Positions 9,348-17,759 of a stretch of DNA of 28,089 bases are shown in pieces. The number at the start of each line of letters is the position of its first letter. Within the stretch, counting starts at the first letter, position 1. A program made the position numbers and the translations under genes. Source of the stretch: JBJKRF01 sp046704785 (GTDB lineage Bacteria > Chloroflexota > Anaerolineae > Anaerolineales > Villigracilaceae); the NCBI GenBank assembly GCA_046704785.1, contig JBJKRF010000081.1:1-28089 (forward strand), given 5' to 3'. A model generated the notes under the pieces. That model was not told the DNA's origin. It did no database searches and saw nothing but the letters and a program-made list of their open reading frames with translations.

Positions 9348-9737
9348 TTAGTTCTTCTCCGATTCTGTCAAAGCAGCCGGCAGGTGGAATACGCCTTCGG
9401 CGTTGGGCTCAAAGTCGTAAACAGCTTCTACGGCATCCATGTTGAGCGGGCCATAGAGATGTGGAAAGTGCTCATCGTCCGGAACAGGATTTTCCTGCGC
9501 AGACGGGTGCACAGGCGCTTCCCATTTGAGCGGCGCTTTCAAGCGTGTAGCGTCTACAGCGAGCAGTGCCAGTCCATGCTGCCCTGTATAAAAGGCATTG
9601 GCAACCCCGATGACCTGATCGAGGCGCGAAAGGTGGATAAAACCTTCCCGCGCGAGACTCTCGGGGCAGTATTCGCCGCTTCGACGGGCTTCCAGCGCGG
9701 CGTCACGGGTGGTGATGTGCAAAATCGTCTCGCTCAC
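9348..9737 (-). CDS. DUF952 family small protein
   Basis: A soluble protein of ~129 residues with the typical family blocks ILHITTRDAAL near the N-terminus, EGFIHLSRLDQV, a central LLAVDATRL and the conserved FPHLYGPLN. No membrane segment or signal peptide is visible. The start I choose is the GTG at 9737. It forms a GTGA overlap with the TGA of the giant upstream gene, and the family homology begins just there. A longer start at 9788 would add 17 residues that look like read-through of the neighbour. The molecular function of DUF952 is not established. The 4-base overlap implies co-translation with the membrane fusion protein. The 63 bases after it contain only a 6-bp GCCGGG/CCCGGC inverted repeat (9321-9343) without a T run. 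Confidence 0.85.
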   Translation of the reverse strand: MSETILHITTRDAALEARRSGEYCPESLAREGFIHLSRLDQVIGVANAFYTGQHGLALLAVDATRLKAPLKWEAPVHPSAQENPVPDDEHFPHLYGPLNMDAVEAVYDFEPNAEGVFHLPAALTESEKN

Positions 9738-12700
9738 GGCAAGACCTGGTAGATCGTGGTGTCCTTGGCGTGGTAGACCGTCTTCCATAATTTCCCGTCG
9801 TTGGCTGCGAACTTTGCCAAGTCTTCGGGTGGATAGTAGGCTTCTTCCAACTGGCCGACGATAATGTACTTAACATTGTACTTTTTCAGGAAGGCCTCGG
9901 CCTGGTTCACGTCGGTGGTCGAATAGAAGTCGGCAATTTCCTGGACGCGATTGGTCACCCAGTCGGCAGGCACGATAGTGCCGCGCTGCTGGCGCTGGTG
10001 CCAGTTCCATCCGACGACTCCGGGCAAGCCGGTATAGACGGTGAAGCGCGTCCCCCAGCGATACTCGACTGTGTTGGCCTCGACAATAACCGGCGAACCC
10101 TGGACGTTATCCTGCATCCAACGAATGGCATTATAGTCCTGGCTCAGATCCATCTGGGCGTTATCGAAGTAGGTGGCATATTTCATGTAGGTCATACTAT
10201 CGAAGGTAAAGGGCACGTTCGGGGCCATGCGGTCGTGAATCTTATCCATGCTGGCGGTGAAGGTAAACAAAAGCGCACCAAGCAGCAAAAGCGTCCCACC
10301 AACCTGCCAGACGCTGCGCCAGCCCTGTGTCCACTCGGAGAACTCGGAAAGCAGCCAGCCAAGAGCTGCCGCTGAACTGATGGCAAACAATATCCACACC
10401 TGGACGTAGAACTTGAAGATGGTATTCATGCGCCCAATATCGCCGGACAAGGCTACGACTTCCACCATCAGGGTAATTGCCAGCCCGGTGGCTATCATGA
10501 ACAGCACCAGTCGTTTCGAATCGGGCTGTCCGGGCCGGAAAATGAGGATCAGGGCCCAGACCATCAGAGGCAATACCAGCCACGTGATCGGCACCTTCAA
10601 CACGAACAGGAAAATCAAAGCCACCGCCACCAACACGGCCAACCCCAATTCGATAATCACCTCGTAAGGCTTGAGTTTATTCAAGGACGAAACAGGCGTC
10701 TGCGCCAGCCACTGACGGGTTTCCCACACAATCCAGGAGATGATGATGAACAGGAACAGTCCCCAGTGCGTCAGATAAGACCAGATTGGCGTTCGGGAGT
10801 CCGTCCATTGCTGGATTTCGTTATATCCCAGCCCATACCATTTTCGATAAGGCTCGAAGAACAACACCGAGAGAACCACCAATAAGAGGACGCCCGCCAC
10901 AGCCAGGAGAATACGCTGGATCACCGGCGAGAGCCCGGCCTTCCGTTCTGTCACCGGGGCATACCGGAAAATGGCATAAGCGGTCACGGCGGAAGCCAGC
11001 GCCAGGTAGGTTGGATAGTCCCAGGTATTGATGGAATACAACGACCCGATCACCAGTCCGCCAAAGGCCAACGTTCCCAACCACGACCAGCGACTCAGAT
11101 TACGCGCCAACAGCACCGAAACCACAAAACCGATGGCCAGCACCGTGACCGGCATGGCAATCATGTGCGCGTGCAAGTCGCTATACAGGAAAGTGAATAG
11201 GGGGAATTCGGTGATTTCATTACCGGGCCCCGGCGGAATCACCCGGCTGGGATTCCAATACCAGTCTCCCTGCCCGATGGGTAAGCTCTGCCCGGCGAAC
11301 AATTTGCCGATACCCTCGATGGCCCACCACCAGCGTTCTGGAATCAATATATTGGTTTGTTGGAAGAGGGAATCTCCCACGGCCATGCGTTGCAACGCCT
11401 GGTAAATCATCCGTACCGTCCCTAGATTCCCGACCAACACCAACCCCACCGCGCCTGCAATTCCAGAGATCAAGGGCAGGCCGCCGAACGGCTCGTTACC
11501 CTCCTCTCCGCGCTTGTGGAAAGCACTGACCAGATTCCAGGCGATACAAAATCCGCCGATGCCCAACATGGCAAACAGGCTCGGCAGGACGAAGTTATAC
11601 GCGATCGACGGCACAACGCCCAACATCTTGATCAGCGTGCCGACCAGCACATATCCCCAATAGTAGTAATTGATGTAGCCGCCCGCATACCACGGGTCGA
11701 AGGGCGGAAAGGTGGTGCTCTTCAAGACCGCGTTCAGGTAGGAAAAGTCCATCGGGCGCTCGCCGCCTCTGGCCGGATGCCACAGGTCGGGGTTGCCCAG
11801 GCGGATCGCCAGATCGATTACGAACAGCAGGAAGAACAGCCCTTCGACGGTCAAGAAGAAACGCCCTTTCGACTTGAGCTCCTCCATCAGTTCACCCCGG
11901 TTGAACCAGGCGAACACCACCCCCACCAGGACGATCAACCCGTAGCCTGCCATTATCAACGTGCGAGTATACGCCCCGCCAATGGACGCGACCACCCACG
12001 CAAAATACGACAACACCAGCAGGCCGGCCAGGCGCGAGAGCGGATAACCGCGATCCGGGAGGCCCGGCAACAATTGGCGCAGAATCGGGTACATGAACAG
12101 GCCCAACAGGCCAAGCGCCAAGTACCAGAGCAACAAGCCCACCACCGGGTATTTATTCTGCAACCAATCGTATGAGAACAATTGGCTCCACGTCCCGCCC
12201 GCTTGCTGCACAGCTTCCGCATTGGCAGGCAACATCAAATTACCGGGATACGACGAGGCCTGGCGCGGTGTGATATGGACCACCTGACTCAGGTCCACCG
12301 CCCCAAGCAAGGTGTGCACCTGTTGGGTGTCATAGTTCGGATCCTTCTTGAAGATCAATACCTTGGGATGGTCGTAAACGGTAAAGGCCTCTTCGGCGAA
12401 CTGGTCATTGAACTGGAACGGGCCCAACGTCGGGAAGGATTCAAAGACCTTCACCAGGTCGTAGCCCAGTTTGCCCTGGAACATGCCAGGGGTGGCTACG
12501 TTGTAGCACCAGATCACATCCTTATCAGGCGGGCAACCAATCAGGTCGCGGTAATAAGTCGTCGTCAGCGGATAGCGTTCCGGGACGCGCGTCGTCGTGG
12601 CCCACTGGCGGTTGGACGAAATGAAAAGATAATCGCCCTGGTCGAGGTTGCTCTCGAAACGCGCCAGCTTATCGGCGTTATCGTCCCAATACATCTCGAA

Positions 12701-14707
12701 GTTGTGGTCGCCCTGGTAGATGCCGCCGTACGCATCGTACCCGTCGATACGCAGCGGCAAGCCATCATCCCACGATGATTCGTTGACCGGGATCGACCCC
12801 GCCAGGATCAGGGGCCCGGTTGCATTGAACTGCAAATAGTAGGTCGCATCTTTCTGCACTTTGACCGGATGGTTGAGTTTGACCGTATAGGAAGTGCCCT
12901 GCAAGTGCGCCGAGTCGCTGGGGAAAGTTCCCACCATGGAGGCTTGCGCTGTCAATTGGTTGGCAGGTGCCCCCGGCACCGTCGAAAGCCCAATGGTCAA
13001 GGTCTGGTTATTTCCGCTGCGCGCCGGATCGTAGGCTTTGCCCAGTGTAATGGTCTGCAAAGTGCCATCCACAAAAGGCGTGAATTGCGCGTTGTATGGC
13101 GAGGTGGAAGAGATGACGAAATTGGGCGCCACCGGAAGCGGCTGGTTATAAGTGCTGCCATCGGCTTGCATAATCTGGAGATTAATCGGACCGGGCACAT
13201 TCTGGTAGATCCAGCGTGAGGCCTGGACGCGGGTCTGGTCGCGGGTGTAAATACGCGTGAATGCAAAGGCCCAGGCCGCCGCGGCCACCAGCACCCCGAT
13301 GCCAAGCACCCAGGCCAGTGGCTTCAGCGAAAAAGCTTGTGGAGGGGCCGTCTCGGCCTCCCTGCGCTTCCACCACTTGGGAAATTTCCACTTTCCGACC
13401 TCGAAAACGAACCAGGCACCCATCATCGCCAGCAATGGATAGATAGGCAACTCATAACGCATGGTGGGATTCCACTGGAGCGATTGCCACACAAAGTAAG
13501 CGCCCGTCCAACCCCACAGCAGCAAGTGTTCTTTCCACTCGCCCTTTAGCATGCACCAACCCATATACAGGAAGCCCGCCCAGGCCAATAAGCCCAGCGG
13601 CCAACCGAAGCCCCAGGCTACCATGTTATCCCAGGAGAACAACTTGGAACGCCGCGCCCATTGCAAAGCCGGTGGGAAATCCACATTGCCACTGGCCTGC
13701 GCGCGCTCGTCCATAATATTCTGCACCCATTGATGGTTGGGGATAACGTTAAAAAAGCCGGGGCCGTTGAACGCGTAAGGCTGGAAAATGCGGAAGGAGA
13801 GCACCGAGATGAACGCGCCGAGAATTAGCAGAATGAAAGCCCATTTGTAGGTCAACTTGAACGGACGCAATACTGGCTCGGCCACCAAATCGGTTTCGTC
13901 CTCCGCAGACAGCGACTCTGCCGAATCGCCTGACGAATCTTCTGCGGCGTCCACAGGTGCCGGGAGTTCATCCGGTTCCTGCGCGTCAGATTGACGCGAT
14001 TCGCGGAAATAGCGGATGAACAACGCGCCGGGCAAGAGAATCGCCAACGGTGCAGCATTCAGCTTCGAGGCCACCGACATGCCCAATGCCAGTCCGAAGG
14101 CAATCGTATTCCACACCAGACGACTACGCAGGAAACCCTGCCAGTCGTCGCGCCAGGGTTTCTCTTTATCCAGCATCACTTTCACCGCGAAGAGCGTCGC
14201 CAACAAGATGAAGAAATTGGCATAACTATCCACCGTGAAGAAGTGCGACTGTTGGATCAACATCACCGAAACGGCCATAAAGGCCGTAGCCAGCAACGCC
14301 ACCTTCCGTTTGTAGAGACGCATAGCGATCAGGTACAGCAGGATGATCGAACCCAGGTCCGCCACGGCAGAGAGGGCGCGTCCCACCAGCGTCACCGAAT
14401 CGTAATCGGTCATCTTGACCCACTCCGCCACGTACCGGACGATGATCAGCGGCAAATCGCCATACACGTAAAAAGTGTAGCCGCGGTTGTTCGGGTTCAG
14501 CGACGAGGTGGCCGTATTGAAATATTCCGCCAGACTTTGGACGGGCGCAATGCCCGTCTCCACCATGGTCATAAAGCGTTCATCAGGATGCAGGTGCTGA
14601 TTCTGATCCCAATTGATACCGGTCAGGCGAAAGTACCCTGCTGCCAGTAAAACGACGACGAGCAACAGGTCATAAATCCAACGTTTCGAGCGAGAGTTAT
14701 CATCCAT
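9734..14707 (-). CDS. Giant GT-C glycosyltransferase-like and DUF2298 fusion membrane protein
   Basis: 1657 residues in three parts. Residues ~1-485 form an ArnT/PMT-like GT-C module: first helix ~11-28, then HLHPDERF in the first outer loop (D42, E43), FFTVDSYANFF, and an acidic insert (~235-275) between helices. Residues ~490-850 follow RIYTRDQTRVQASRWIYQN and form a long, probably extracytoplasmic beta-rich domain. Residues ~855-1650 form a complete DUF2298 unit with PDRGYPLSRLAGLL, PMDFSYLNAVL, FPPFDPWYAGG, YINYYYWGY (YYYxG at 1014-1018), SDLHAHMIAMP, NTWDYPTYLALAS and RMNTIFKFYVQVW. It starts 1 base after the upstream GT-C gene and overlaps DUF952 by 4 bases. The fusion implies that the GT-C and DUF2298 units work on one substrate or as a complex. 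The frame is open throughout with no sign of a frameshift. Confidence 0.88.
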   Translation of the reverse strand: MDDNSRSKRWIYDLLLVVVLLAAGYFRLTGINWDQNQHLHPDERFMTMVETGIAPVQSLAEYFNTATSSLNPNNRGYTFYVYGDLPLIIVRYVAEWVKMTDYDSVTLVGRALSAVADLGSIILLYLIAMRLYKRKVALLATAFMAVSVMLIQQSHFFTVDSYANFFILLATLFAVKVMLDKEKPWRDDWQGFLRSRLVWNTIAFGLALGMSVASKLNAAPLAILLPGALFIRYFRESRQSDAQEPDELPAPVDAAEDSSGDSAESLSAEDETDLVAEPVLRPFKLTYKWAFILLILGAFISVLSFRIFQPYAFNGPGFFNVIPNHQWVQNIMDERAQASGNVDFPPALQWARRSKLFSWDNMVAWGFGWPLGLLAWAGFLYMGWCMLKGEWKEHLLLWGWTGAYFVWQSLQWNPTMRYELPIYPLLAMMGAWFVFEVGKWKFPKWWKRREAETAPPQAFSLKPLAWVLGIGVLVAAAAWAFAFTRIYTRDQTRVQASRWIYQNVPGPINLQIMQADGSTYNQPLPVAPNFVISSTSPYNAQFTPFVDGTLQTITLGKAYDPARSGNNQTLTIGLSTVPGAPANQLTAQASMVGTFPSDSAHLQGTSYTVKLNHPVKVQKDATYYLQFNATGPLILAGSIPVNESSWDDGLPLRIDGYDAYGGIYQGDHNFEMYWDDNADKLARFESNLDQGDYLFISSNRQWATTTRVPERYPLTTTYYRDLIGCPPDKDVIWCYNVATPGMFQGKLGYDLVKVFESFPTLGPFQFNDQFAEEAFTVYDHPKVLIFKKDPNYDTQQVHTLLGAVDLSQVVHITPRQASSYPGNLMLPANAEAVQQAGGTWSQLFSYDWLQNKYPVVGLLLWYLALGLLGLFMYPILRQLLPGLPDRGYPLSRLAGLLVLSYFAWVVASIGGAYTRTLIMAGYGLIVLVGVVFAWFNRGELMEELKSKGRFFLTVEGLFFLLFVIDLAIRLGNPDLWHPARGGERPMDFSYLNAVLKSTTFPPFDPWYAGGYINYYYWGYVLVGTLIKMLGVVPSIAYNFVLPSLFAMLGIGGFCIAWNLVSAFHKRGEEGNEPFGGLPLISGIAGAVGLVLVGNLGTVRMIYQALQRMAVGDSLFQQTNILIPERWWWAIEGIGKLFAGQSLPIGQGDWYWNPSRVIPPGPGNEITEFPLFTFLYSDLHAHMIAMPVTVLAIGFVVSVLLARNLSRWSWLGTLAFGGLVIGSLYSINTWDYPTYLALASAVTAYAIFRYAPVTERKAGLSPVIQRILLAVAGVLLLVVLSVLFFEPYRKWYGLGYNEIQQWTDSRTPIWSYLTHWGLFLFIIISWIVWETRQWLAQTPVSSLNKLKPYEVIIELGLAVLVAVALIFLFVLKVPITWLVLPLMVWALILIFRPGQPDSKRLVLFMIATGLAITLMVEVVALSGDIGRMNTIFKFYVQVWILFAISSAAALGWLLSEFSEWTQGWRSVWQVGGTLLLLGALLFTFTASMDKIHDRMAPNVPFTFDSMTYMKYATYFDNAQMDLSQDYNAIRWMQDNVQGSPVIVEANTVEYRWGTRFTVYTGLPGVVGWNWHQRQQRGTIVPADWVTNRVQEIADFYSTTDVNQAEAFLKKYNVKYIIVGQLEEAYYPPEDLAKFAANDGKLWKTVYHAKDTTIYQVLP

Positions 14708-14708
14708 A

Positions 14709-16877
14709 TCAGGGAGCCGTTATAGGGGGTTGCGAACCATGTATGTAGAATACCCAGAAGCCTTGATCTTGATGGGAAGGCGGCTGGAACAGGCTGACGA
14801 CGGAATTGGGGTAAAGTCGGTACAAATCACCAATCGTCTCCGAGTCATCCTGTTTGACGATAAACAACTTATTGCCGGGCAAGCCACGCGTGGCGGGCAG
14901 GTTATCGCGCATCATAGCGACATCACGCGTGGGGTAGCCCGCTTGAATCCCCACCAGGCGCGTATCCACCCAATAGGGATAGGGCACCACCCAGGCGTTC
15001 CCCATTGAATTCCCCATCGCCACGAACCCATCGATCACCTTTCCCATGTCAGACGTATCCAGGGCCCGTTCCATGAATTCACTGGAGTACTGGTTGAATT
15101 CGAGCGAATAGTTCTGGGCGACGACGATTACCAGCAGGACGGTGACAACCGTTACCGCGAGTCCGCCCCAACCCCGCCCTGTGCGACCTTCCCGTATGGC
15201 GGTGTACAGACCGTCCAACGCCAACCCCACGATAACGAAAACCACCACCAGTGCGCCGCCGGTGCGATTGAGCGATGGGTTCTCACCCGGAAAGGCGAAC
15301 GACAGGATCGAGGGCATCATCAGCAGCGGTACGGAAAGGAACAGAAACAGGTCCACCCAGTGCCGTTTTTGCAGGTACCGAACCAATAAGAAGAAATAAC
15401 CGAACAGGAAAAGCATTGCCGATACCACGTCCAACGCCGGGCGCCCTGGAATGGAATGCACCCAGATATCGCCGTTATTCCAGTTGAACATCAACATGGA
15501 TTGGCCAAAGTTCGACAGGAAGATTGCCGGGAGCGAGCCCTGAATCGCGTTTTCATCGCCGGTCAGGCGCGTCATCATGCGGTAAGAAAACGTCATCGGT
15601 TTGTCTATCGCATAGCGTCCAAGCGGCACACACACCAACACCGAAACCAGCACGATAACCGCCAACATGATCAGGGTTTGTTTGCGGTAACCTCGCGATT
15701 GGGCATGCAACAGATAAAGCGCCACGGCAATGACAACGACAACCGGCACGAAACGGTAGGGGCTGTAGCCGTTCAACCCCAGACCGAGGAATAATCCAGC
15801 CAAGATGAAATCATTGCGCTTCTGAACACGTAGCCCACGGATGAGGTGATACAGTACCGGCGCCGTGAAGACCGGATAGAACGCAAAGCGCAACCCAACG
15901 CGGCTGATGGTGTTCGGCCAGTAGGCCACACCCGCGATCAACAGCGCGAAGAAGGCCACACGCTTCCCACCGATCTCTTTGCCCAACAGATAGATGTAAG
16001 GCAGCGTCAGGAAACCGACCAACGACATCCCAAGTTTCAGCGTCAGGAAGGAAAGCCCGGTCTGAAAGATGTTTCCAACCATCACCAACCAGTAAAACGA
16101 AAGAAACTCACGGCCGGTATTGCGCTCGAAGAAGACATGGAAATGGCCCTGCGTCACGTCATACAGATCGAGAATCTTTTCAGCGTGGTCGCTGAACGGC
16201 TCACCAATCACCCCACTCAAGTTATAAAAACGAAAGAAAGCCGCCAGCGCAAATGTAGCGATCAACAACACAGCCCAGGGCGTGATCTTGAACTGCCATA
16301 CGTCGCGTCGCACAAAGTCGGTCACGCGCCGTAGGAACGGTGGACGACTGTGATCGTGAACCCAGGCCCCATACACAAACGAGGCAATGGCAGCCAGCCA
16401 CAGAACCAAGTTGAAAAAGTTAAATGAATTTTCATTCGAGAGAGGCGGGCCAAAGAAAAGAAAGGCGAAAAATCCAAGAGCCAACCCGATGAGAATGAGA
16501 CGGCGGTTGAACGTGGGCGAGTCAGGCTGGGGCTGGTTTTCGGGCAGCGGCTGCAGACGAAATTCCCCCACAAACCAGGCCCAAACCAGTAGGAACACTG
16601 CAAAAGCGTATAAAGCAATTGCCAGTGTATAGTTCCTGGCGGGCGGCTCAAGCCCGAATTGGGCAAACAACCCCAGCAATAACGCGGCAAGCGTCCGCCA
16701 GGGGAATTCCCTGGGAATGTTGATCGTCGGCCCCGGCTGGGTCTCCTCCGACAGTTCGGACGGCTGTCCAAGGAGTTCAGGCTTCTCGCCTGGCGCAGGA
16801 ATTTGGATCTTTTCCTTACTCCATGGGTTCAGCCGGGATTTCAGGTAATCGAGAATACTAGGCTCATTCATGGTCAT
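14709..16877 (-). CDS. ArnT/PMT-like GT-C membrane glycosyltransferase
   Basis: 722 residues. A cytoplasmic, Pro/Glu-rich N-terminal tail (~1-60) is followed by four hydrophobic segments (60-185). The GT-C core comes next, with GEPFSDHAEKI in the first outer loop of the core (D230, H231), GREFLSFYW, ISRVGLRFAFYPVF and LNGYSPYRFVPV. A modest extracytoplasmic C-terminus (~590-722) completes it. These features fit family-39-like enzymes that use polyprenyl-linked sugars outside the membrane. The two-part layout, with extra helices before the core, is longer than in simple ArnT proteins. ATG 16877 has a GGGAGAGAG ribosome site ~9 bases upstream and is preferred over the second ATG at 16871. It ends 1 base before the giant fusion gene. 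Specific sugar unknown. Confidence 0.78.
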   Translation of the reverse strand: MTMNEPSILDYLKSRLNPWSKEKIQIPAPGEKPELLGQPSELSEETQPGPTINIPREFPWRTLAALLLGLFAQFGLEPPARNYTLAIALYAFAVFLLVWAWFVGEFRLQPLPENQPQPDSPTFNRRLILIGLALGFFAFLFFGPPLSNENSFNFFNLVLWLAAIASFVYGAWVHDHSRPPFLRRVTDFVRRDVWQFKITPWAVLLIATFALAAFFRFYNLSGVIGEPFSDHAEKILDLYDVTQGHFHVFFERNTGREFLSFYWLVMVGNIFQTGLSFLTLKLGMSLVGFLTLPYIYLLGKEIGGKRVAFFALLIAGVAYWPNTISRVGLRFAFYPVFTAPVLYHLIRGLRVQKRNDFILAGLFLGLGLNGYSPYRFVPVVVVIAVALYLLHAQSRGYRKQTLIMLAVIVLVSVLVCVPLGRYAIDKPMTFSYRMMTRLTGDENAIQGSLPAIFLSNFGQSMLMFNWNNGDIWVHSIPGRPALDVVSAMLFLFGYFFLLVRYLQKRHWVDLFLFLSVPLLMMPSILSFAFPGENPSLNRTGGALVVVFVIVGLALDGLYTAIREGRTGRGWGGLAVTVVTVLLVIVVAQNYSLEFNQYSSEFMERALDTSDMGKVIDGFVAMGNSMGNAWVVPYPYWVDTRLVGIQAGYPTRDVAMMRDNLPATRGLPGNKLFIVKQDDSETIGDLYRLYPNSVVSLFQPPSHQDQGFWVFYIHGSQPPITAP

Positions 16878-16937
16878 GGAATAAAACTCTCTCCCGAGGG
16901 ATACGATAAATTAGCATCTGACGAACGCCTAATTTTA

Positions 16938-17750
16938 TCAGACACGCCGTGTAATATAAAATGTATAAACGCCGCCTGCCTGCGGAACCGGTTCTTCATA
17001 ATATTTCCGCAGCGACGCCAGGAGCGGCGACAGGTTCCAGGGTTGCGGAGCCAAAATCCAGCGCCCGAAGAGCCCTTTGCAGATCCAAGCCGGAAGGCCA
17101 AAATAGTGACCCCACTCGAGGGTTGCCTGGGCTGAGGGGGAAAAATAGTGCCAGTACTTCTCGATTTTGAACCCGGCGGCTTCCAGGCGTTGTGCCCAGG
17201 TATCCGGGTCGTCGCAGTGGTGGTGGCGCGAGATTTTGTTGAAGAACGCCCGGTAGGCGCGCGCCAATGGCTTTAGTCCAAGTTTATCGAAGAAGCGCGC
17301 CACCGACAGCGTCGGCAGGAAATTATGGTTGGGCACACAAAAGATGAACGGAGCGCCCGGTTTGAGCACGCGAGCCACCTCGACGACCACCGCATCCAGG
17401 TGCGGAATATGCTCCAACACCGAGTTGCTGATGGCAGAGGCAAAATAAGCGTTCGGGTAGGGCAGGTACGCGGCGTCCGCCTGGGTCAACAAATCGTAGA
17501 CGCTGCGCGTGCCTGCTTCGTGGATGGGCAGCCACCAGGGGTCCACGCCCACGTCGAGCTTGCGATCAAACGTCAACTGGGCGAAATCGCCGTCGCCGCA
17601 GCCCACGTCGAGGGTCGGGGAAGGAATGTCGAGGTCCTGGTAAAAACGCGATTCTACGGCGCGCAGCAAACCGCGGAAATAGGGCAGGTCACGGATGTGG
17701 AGATAGAGAAAATCTTTCATAGTATTCGGCAAGGACACGATAAACCGCAT
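16938..17750 (-). CDS. Class I SAM-dependent methyltransferase
   Basis: 270 residues of Methyltransf_11 type. It has motif I LDVGCGDGDF (~47-56), an acidic residue after the second strand (GVDPWW), the motif IV-like ISNSVLEHIPHL, and the post-motif RVLKPGAPFIFCVPN. The C-terminal ~110 residues are aromatic-rich and may bind a lipid-linked or sugar acceptor. Its position between a GT4 glycosyltransferase and GT-C proteins suggests methylation of a sugar or glycolipid, which is inference. ATG 17750 has a strong site AAGGA overlapping the TAA of the GT4 gene. A second ATG at 17720 lacks one. The SD and first ATG lie inside a perfect 11-bp hairpin (17731-17759), so translation is probably controlled, or the downstream ATG is used when the hairpin is closed. 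Confidence 0.85.
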   Translation of the reverse strand: MRFIVSLPNTMKDFLYLHIRDLPYFRGLLRAVESRFYQDLDIPSPTLDVGCGDGDFAQLTFDRKLDVGVDPWWLPIHEAGTRSVYDLLTQADAAYLPYPNAYFASAISNSVLEHIPHLDAVVVEVARVLKPGAPFIFCVPNHNFLPTLSVARFFDKLGLKPLARAYRAFFNKISRHHHCDDPDTWAQRLEAAGFKIEKYWHYFSPSAQATLEWGHYFGLPAWICKGLFGRWILAPQPWNLSPLLASLRKYYEEPVPQAGGVYTFYITRRV

Positions 17751-17759
17751 CGTGTCCTT
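17731..17759 (-). promoter_or_regulatory. Hairpin sequestering the SD and start codon of the methyltransferase
   Basis: On the minus strand AAGGACACGAT, a 7-base loop GCGGTTT, then ATCGTGTCCTT: a perfect 11-bp stem. The 5' arm contains the Shine-Dalgarno AAGGA, and the ATG straddles the end of the arm and the loop. The TAA of the GT4 gene also enters the stem, so ribosomes finishing GT4 would melt it. This fits translational coupling. There is no T run after it, so it is not a standard terminator. Confidence 0.6.

Noticed and set aside
11516..12175. 219-codon plus-strand open frame rich in Gln and Arg
   Set aside because: Antisense to the DUF2298 half of the fusion protein, whose motifs are clear.
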